Assembly (NCBI GenBank): GCA_934457145.1
Contig: CAKSHP010000031.1
Coordinates: 1-20,085 of the forward strand
Source of the DNA: an uncultured Clostridia bacterium
GTDB lineage: Bacteria > Bacillota > Clostridia > UBA1381 > UMGS1253
Length of the DNA: 20,085 bases
Direction: 5' to 3'
Position 1 is the first letter of the stretch, and every line of letters starts with the position of its first letter. Below, piece after piece: positions 16,494 through 20,085 of this stretch. The notes under the pieces are model-generated. The model was not told the DNA's origin and searched no databases. It saw only the letters and a list, made by a program, of their open reading frames with translations. The position numbers were made by a program, and so were the translations under genes.

Positions 16494-19326
16494 TTTTTTT
16501 ACCCAAAATCTTTTTAAGATATTTTCCCGTGTGTGATTTTTGCGAGCGGCTAACCTTTTCAGGCGTTCCGAACGCTACGATTTCGCCGCCCTCGTCGCCG
16601 CCCTCCGGACCTAAGTCGATTATATAATCTGCCGATTTTATAACGTCTAAATTATGTTCGATAACAACAACGCTGTTTCCCGCATCAACCAAACGCTGCA
16701 AAACGTCTAACAGGCGGTGCACATCGGCAATATGAAGTCCGGTTGTCGGCTCGTCTAAAATATATATTGTTCTTCCCGTTGCATGACGGCTAAGCTCTGT
16801 TGCAAGCTTAACCCTCTGCGCCTCGCCGCCCGAAAGCGTTGTTGATGATTGTCCGAGCTTGATATATCCCAGTCCCACATCGCAGATAGTTTGTATTTTT
16901 CGTTTAAGGCGCGGTATATTTTCAAAAAATTCAAGCGCTTCCTCGGCTGTCATGTCCAAAACCTCGCTGATGTCTTTGCCCTTGTATTTCACTTCAAGAG
17001 TTTCTCTTGAATATCTTTTTCCCTTGCACACCTCGCACGGAACATAAATATCCGGCAGAAAATGCATTTCTATTTGCACAATACCGTCGCCGCAGCATGC
17101 CTCGCATCTGCCGCCTTTAACGTTAAAGCTGAATCTTCCGGACTTATAACCGCGCATTTTTGCTTCAAGCGTTGAGGCAAACAAATCCCTTATATCGCTG
17201 AAAATTCCTGTGTATGTTGCCGGATTTGAGCGCGGAGTGCGCCCGATGGGCGCCTGGCTTATCTCTATAACCTTGTCGAGATTTTCGGTTCCCTCGATTT
17301 CTTTAACGTCTGTTGCATATGCTCTTGCGCCGTTTAATTCGTGCGCTAAGTATTTATATAAAACCTCGTTTATCAAAGACGATTTTCCCGAACCCGAAAC
17401 GCCTGTCACGCATGTAAACACGCCGAGCGGAATTTTCACGCTCACATTTTTTAAATTGTTTTTTGTTGCGCCCTTTATGTTTAAAAACGCTCCGCTGCCT
17501 TTTCTGCGCGTTTGCGGAACCGGAATAAATTTTCTTCCGCTTAAGTAGTCGCCCGTTGCCGAACCGACCACCTTTTTAATCTCCTCGGCAGTTCCCTTTG
17601 CAACAACCTCGCCGCCGTGAACGCCCGCTCCCGGACCTATATCTATAATATAGTCTGCGGCATACATGGTATCTTCGTCGTGTTCAACCACGATAAGCGT
17701 GTTTCCGAGATCGCGAAGATGTTTAAGCGTTGCCAGAAGCTTTTCGTTGTCCCTTTGATGAAGTCCGATGCTCGGCTCATCTAAAATATACAAAACGCCC
17801 ATAAGGCTCGAACCGATCTGCGTTGCAAGCCTTATTCTCTGCGCCTCGCCGCCCGAAAGCGTGCCTGCGCTTCTCGCAAGCGTTAAATACTTTAGTCCGA
17901 CATTATCCAAAAAACCAAGCCTTGATGTTATTTCTTTTAACACCTGATGCGCAATGGTCTGCTCGCACTCCGACAGCTCAAGGTTTTTTATAAATTCCAT
18001 TTCCTTTGATACCGGCATAGTGCAAAACTCATCAATGTTTTTACCGCCGACCGTAACGGCGAGTATCTCCGGTTTTAACCTTTTTCCTTTGCACACCGGA
18101 CACTCGCACTCCGACATATAAAACTCTATCTCGTTTCGAACCCAGTCGGAGGTTGTTTCTTTGTATCGGCGCTGCAAGTTGTTTACAAGGCCTTCAAAAG
18201 TTGTGTCATAACTGCTGTAGCCGTTGTTTCGCTTGTAGTCAACATGGATTTTTTCTCCGTTTGTTCCGAAAAGGAAAATATCCTGCACCTTTTTTGGCAG
18301 ATTTTCAAACGGCTCGTCCAGGCTGAAATTATATTTATCGGCAAGCGCGTGATACGTTGCATAAGCAACGGAATCCTCAATTGCCGGCGCCATCCAGCCC
18401 GACACCGCAACAGCACCCTCGTTTACCGACTTCTTTTTGTTTCTGATAACCAAATTCGGATCGATTTTTTTAAGCGTTCCGAGTCCGTCACATTCGGGAC
18501 ATGCGCCGAAAGGCGAGTTAAACGAAAACATTCTCGGCGCAAGCTCATCTAAGCTTATGCCGCATTTTTCGCAGGCGTAATTCTGAGAAAAAATCAATTC
18601 GTCTTTGCCCAAAACATCGACTATAACAACGCCGTTTGCAATTTTAAGCGCCGTTTCAACGGAGTCGGTGAGCCTTTTTTCTATACCCTCTTTAATCACC
18701 AGACGGTCTATAACAAATTCTATATTATGTTTTTTATTCTTTTCAAGCTCTATCTTTTCGCCGACCTCATACATCGCGCCGTCAACGCGCACACGGACGT
18801 AACCGGCTTTTTTTGCGTCCTCAAGCACCTTTGCGTGTTCGCCTTTTCTTGCTCTGACAACAGGCGCCAAAATAATAATTTTGCTTTTTTCTTCAAGCGA
18901 CAAAAGCTGATCCACTATCTGATCCGTGCTCTGCTTTGCAATCACAGCTCCGCATTTCGGACAGTGCGGAATGCCTATTCTCGCATACAAAAGCCTTAAG
19001 TAGTCGTAAATTTCCGTAACCGTTCCGACGGTTGAACGCGGGTTTTTGTTTGTTGTTTTCTGGTCTATGCTGATTGCCGGCGAAAGACCTTCTATATAGT
19101 CAACGTCCGGCTTGTCCATCTGACCTAAAAACTGTCTTGCATATGACGAAAGCGACTCGACATATCTTCTCTGCCCTTCGGCATAAATAGTGTCAAATGC
19201 TAAAGACGATTTTCCCGAACCCGAAAGCCCCGTCACAACAACAAGCTTGTCACGCGGTATTGTAACGTCTATATTTTTAAGATTGTGTACCCTTGCACCC
19301 TTGATTTTTATATTTTCACTGCTCAT
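16480..19326 (-). CDS. uvrA: Excinuclease ABC subunit A
   Basis: A 948-residue full-length UvrA, the ATPase that finds bulky DNA lesions and loads UvrB in nucleotide excision repair. Two ABC halves are complete: Walker A GLSGSGKSS at 33-41 and GVSGSGKSS at 642-650, two LSGGEAQR signatures, and two ILDEP Walker B motifs followed by Gly-Leu-His. Zinc modules are present as C-x2-C-x20-C-x2-C (near 253-280) and C-x2-C-x19-C-x2-C (near 740-768). The start is supported by GGTGGAG about 8 nt upstream. It follows a small nucleotidyltransferase-like gene by 17 bp and overlaps cobO, so it lies in the middle of the operon. Confidence 0.98.
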   Translation of the reverse strand: MSSENIKIKGARVHNLKNIDVTIPRDKLVVVTGLSGSGKSSLAFDTIYAEGQRRYVESLSSYARQFLGQMDKPDVDYIEGLSPAISIDQKTTNKNPRSTVGTVTEIYDYLRLLYARIGIPHCPKCGAVIAKQSTDQIVDQLLSLEEKSKIIILAPVVRARKGEHAKVLEDAKKAGYVRVRVDGAMYEVGEKIELEKNKKHNIEFVIDRLVIKEGIEKRLTDSVETALKIANGVVIVDVLGKDELIFSQNYACEKCGISLDELAPRMFSFNSPFGACPECDGLGTLKKIDPNLVIRNKKKSVNEGAVAVSGWMAPAIEDSVAYATYHALADKYNFSLDEPFENLPKKVQDIFLFGTNGEKIHVDYKRNNGYSSYDTTFEGLVNNLQRRYKETTSDWVRNEIEFYMSECECPVCKGKRLKPEILAVTVGGKNIDEFCTMPVSKEMEFIKNLELSECEQTIAHQVLKEITSRLGFLDNVGLKYLTLARSAGTLSGGEAQRIRLATQIGSSLMGVLYILDEPSIGLHQRDNEKLLATLKHLRDLGNTLIVVEHDEDTMYAADYIIDIGPGAGVHGGEVVAKGTAEEIKKVVGSATGDYLSGRKFIPVPQTRRKGSGAFLNIKGATKNNLKNVSVKIPLGVFTCVTGVSGSGKSSLINEVLYKYLAHELNGARAYATDVKEIEGTENLDKVIEISQAPIGRTPRSNPATYTGIFSDIRDLFASTLEAKMRGYKSGRFSFNVKGGRCEACCGDGIVQIEMHFLPDIYVPCEVCKGKRYSRETLEVKYKGKDISEVLDMTAEEALEFFENIPRLKRKIQTICDVGLGYIKLGQSSTTLSGGEAQRVKLATELSRHATGRTIYILDEPTTGLHIADVHRLLDVLQRLVDAGNSVVVIEHNLDVIKSADYIIDLGPEGGDEGGEIVAFGTPEKVSRSQKSHTGKYLKKILGKKNEKQ

Positions 19327-19343
19327 ATTTTTTCTCCACCAAT

Positions 19344-19733
19344 TTAATTTTCATAACAAACTCCGCTTTCCCGCAGCCTTGCAAGCATGATTTCTCTTTC
19401 AAGACGCATAAGCTCGGCTTTTTTTGCCGTGTTTGCCAAAAATCTGTTTTTCTCTCTTTCATCGCTGCAATATATTAGTTTTGCACCGTTTAAAAGCTCG
19501 GAAATAAAAACTATGTCACATTCTTTTAAATTGTTAAGCTCTGTCGGCACACCCAAAAGCATCTCGATTTTTTGCTCAAGCAAACGCAAGTCATAATCGT
19601 CTAACACTTTTTCGCTGTAATACATCACATCAAACACACCTTCTTCGGTCAGATGGTCTGCAACATAAACAAATGTTGCCTGCGCCTGTTTTGCCAATAT
19701 ATCGCCCACGTCCTGCAATGTGTTATCATCCAT
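19344..19733 (-). CDS. Degenerate MNT-type nucleotidyltransferase-like protein
   Basis: A 129-residue cytoplasmic protein between uvrB and uvrA, with AAAGG about 10 nt before the ATG. The order of strand-rich segments (FVYVADHLTEEG at 21-32, FDVMYYSEK at 34-42, ECDIVFISELLNGAKLIYCSDE at 71-92) resembles minimal nucleotidyltransferases of the MntA kind, including the late hydrophobic segment ending in IYCSDE and an Arg/Phe-rich helix. The catalytic GS-x10-DxD motif is missing: AD stands where GS is expected. It is therefore probably inactive or a remote homologue. No HEPN partner is next to it. The identification is a weak family resemblance from reading alone. Confidence 0.5.
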   Translation of the reverse strand: MDDNTLQDVGDILAKQAQATFVYVADHLTEEGVFDVMYYSEKVLDDYDLRLLEQKIEMLLGVPTELNNLKECDIVFISELLNGAKLIYCSDEREKNRFLANTAKKAELMRLEREIMLARLRESGVCYEN

Positions 19734-19772
19734 AATAATTTTGCCTTTCTTCTTAATTAATTGTTTTTAAGA

Positions 19773-20085
19773 TTAATTATTTTCAAGCTTTTTAATTTCA
19801 TCGCGCAGTTTTGCGGCAAGCTCGAAATTAAGCTCCTCCGCAGCACGGCGCATGCTCTCCGTAAGTATCTGTATCATCTCGGCTTTATCCTTTTTGTCCG
19901 CCGGTTTATCGTCTTTTTTGTCTACCGGTTTTGTTGCCTCAATAACATCTCTTATACCTTTTTTGATAGTTTTCGGAACAATGCCGTGTTCTTCGTTATA
20001 ACGCATCTGAATATCGCGGCGGCGGTTTGTTTCACTAATCGCCCTTTGCATCGACTCCGTTATTTTTTCGGCATACATAATAACC
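19773..20085 (-). CDS. uvrB: Excinuclease ABC subunit B, C-terminal part only
   Basis: The frame is open through the right edge, and codons before the apparent ATG at 20078 read V-I, giving VIMYAEKITESM, a conserved internal UvrB sequence; the ATG is not a start. The visible 104 residues include NRRRDIQMRYNEEHGI and PKTIKKGIRDVIE, then a lysine/aspartate-rich linker with two similar D-K-K-D-K runs, and the C-terminal UVR motif (helix with FELAAKLRDEI) that contacts UvrC. UvrB is the damage-verifying helicase-like subunit loaded by UvrA. It is first among the visible operon genes; the promoter is beyond the window. Confidence 0.96.
   Translation of the reverse strand, partial: VIMYAEKITESMQRAISETNRRRDIQMRYNEEHGIVPKTIKKGIRDVIEATKPVDKKDDKPADKKDKAEMIQILTESMRRAAEELNFELAAKLRDEIKKLENN

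Noticed and set aside
20076..20078. ATG as start of a separate 101-residue gene
   Set aside because: The frame continues upstream and the protein is plainly the C-terminus of UvrB.
1..20085. CRISPR array, tRNA, rRNA, transposase or phage genes
   Set aside because: No regularly spaced long repeats, no cloverleaf-like sequences and no matching proteins were seen on either strand.

Overview
This window looks like a chromosomal segment of an uncultured gut-type Clostridia (Bacillota, Oscillospirales/Monoglobales-like). The reasons are a moderate GC content with very AT-rich intergenic regions, strong AGGAGG-type ribosome binding sites, Gram-positive intrinsic terminators with U-runs, very large secreted multidomain carbohydrate-active proteins, and a DUF624 membrane protein. 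The taxonomic call is an inference from style; there is no rRNA gene or other lineage marker in the window.

Layout, left to right. (1) Positions 1-5625, minus strand: the first 1875 residues of a giant secreted protein that runs off the left edge. It has a signal peptide, an alpha/beta-hydrolase (esterase-like) domain, an Ig-like domain, and alternating CBM96/DNRLRE-like and jelly-roll sugar-binding-like modules. (2) 5626-6454: an 829-bp regulatory region that holds divergent promoters, a 21-bp-phased direct-repeat operator and a GC-rich repeat remnant. (3) 6455-7225, plus: a membrane-anchored protein with two DUF4430 (transcobalamin C-terminal-like) domains, then a 51-residue small protein (7288-7443) and a bidirectional terminator. 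(4) 7516-8226, minus: a ThuA-domain protein. (5) 8457-14597, minus: a 2046-residue secreted GH95 alpha-L-fucosidase/galactosidase with many accessory domains. (6) 15081-20085, minus: a housekeeping operon read as uvrB (3' end only), a degenerate nucleotidyltransferase-like gene, uvrA, cobO and a DUF624 membrane protein.

How the parts fit. The left 14.6 kb reads as a polysaccharide/glycan-use locus: an exported esterase-like enzyme, an exported GH95 enzyme and a cytoplasmic ThuA protein. The most interesting non-coding signal is a promoter design shared by the hydrolase and ThuA genes. Each has an identical extended -10 (TGATATAAT), no recognisable -35, and exactly 22 bp upstream a TATCAT-type half-site repeated at 21-bp (or 2 x 21-bp) intervals. 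This suggests a common activator, possibly AraC-like. The GH95 promoter is a looser version. The ThuA promoter also carries a perfect 19-bp LacI-type palindrome at the predicted transcription start. The right-hand operon is nucleotide excision repair plus corrinoid adenosylation and looks functionally separate. I saw no tRNA, rRNA, CRISPR, insertion sequence or phage genes.
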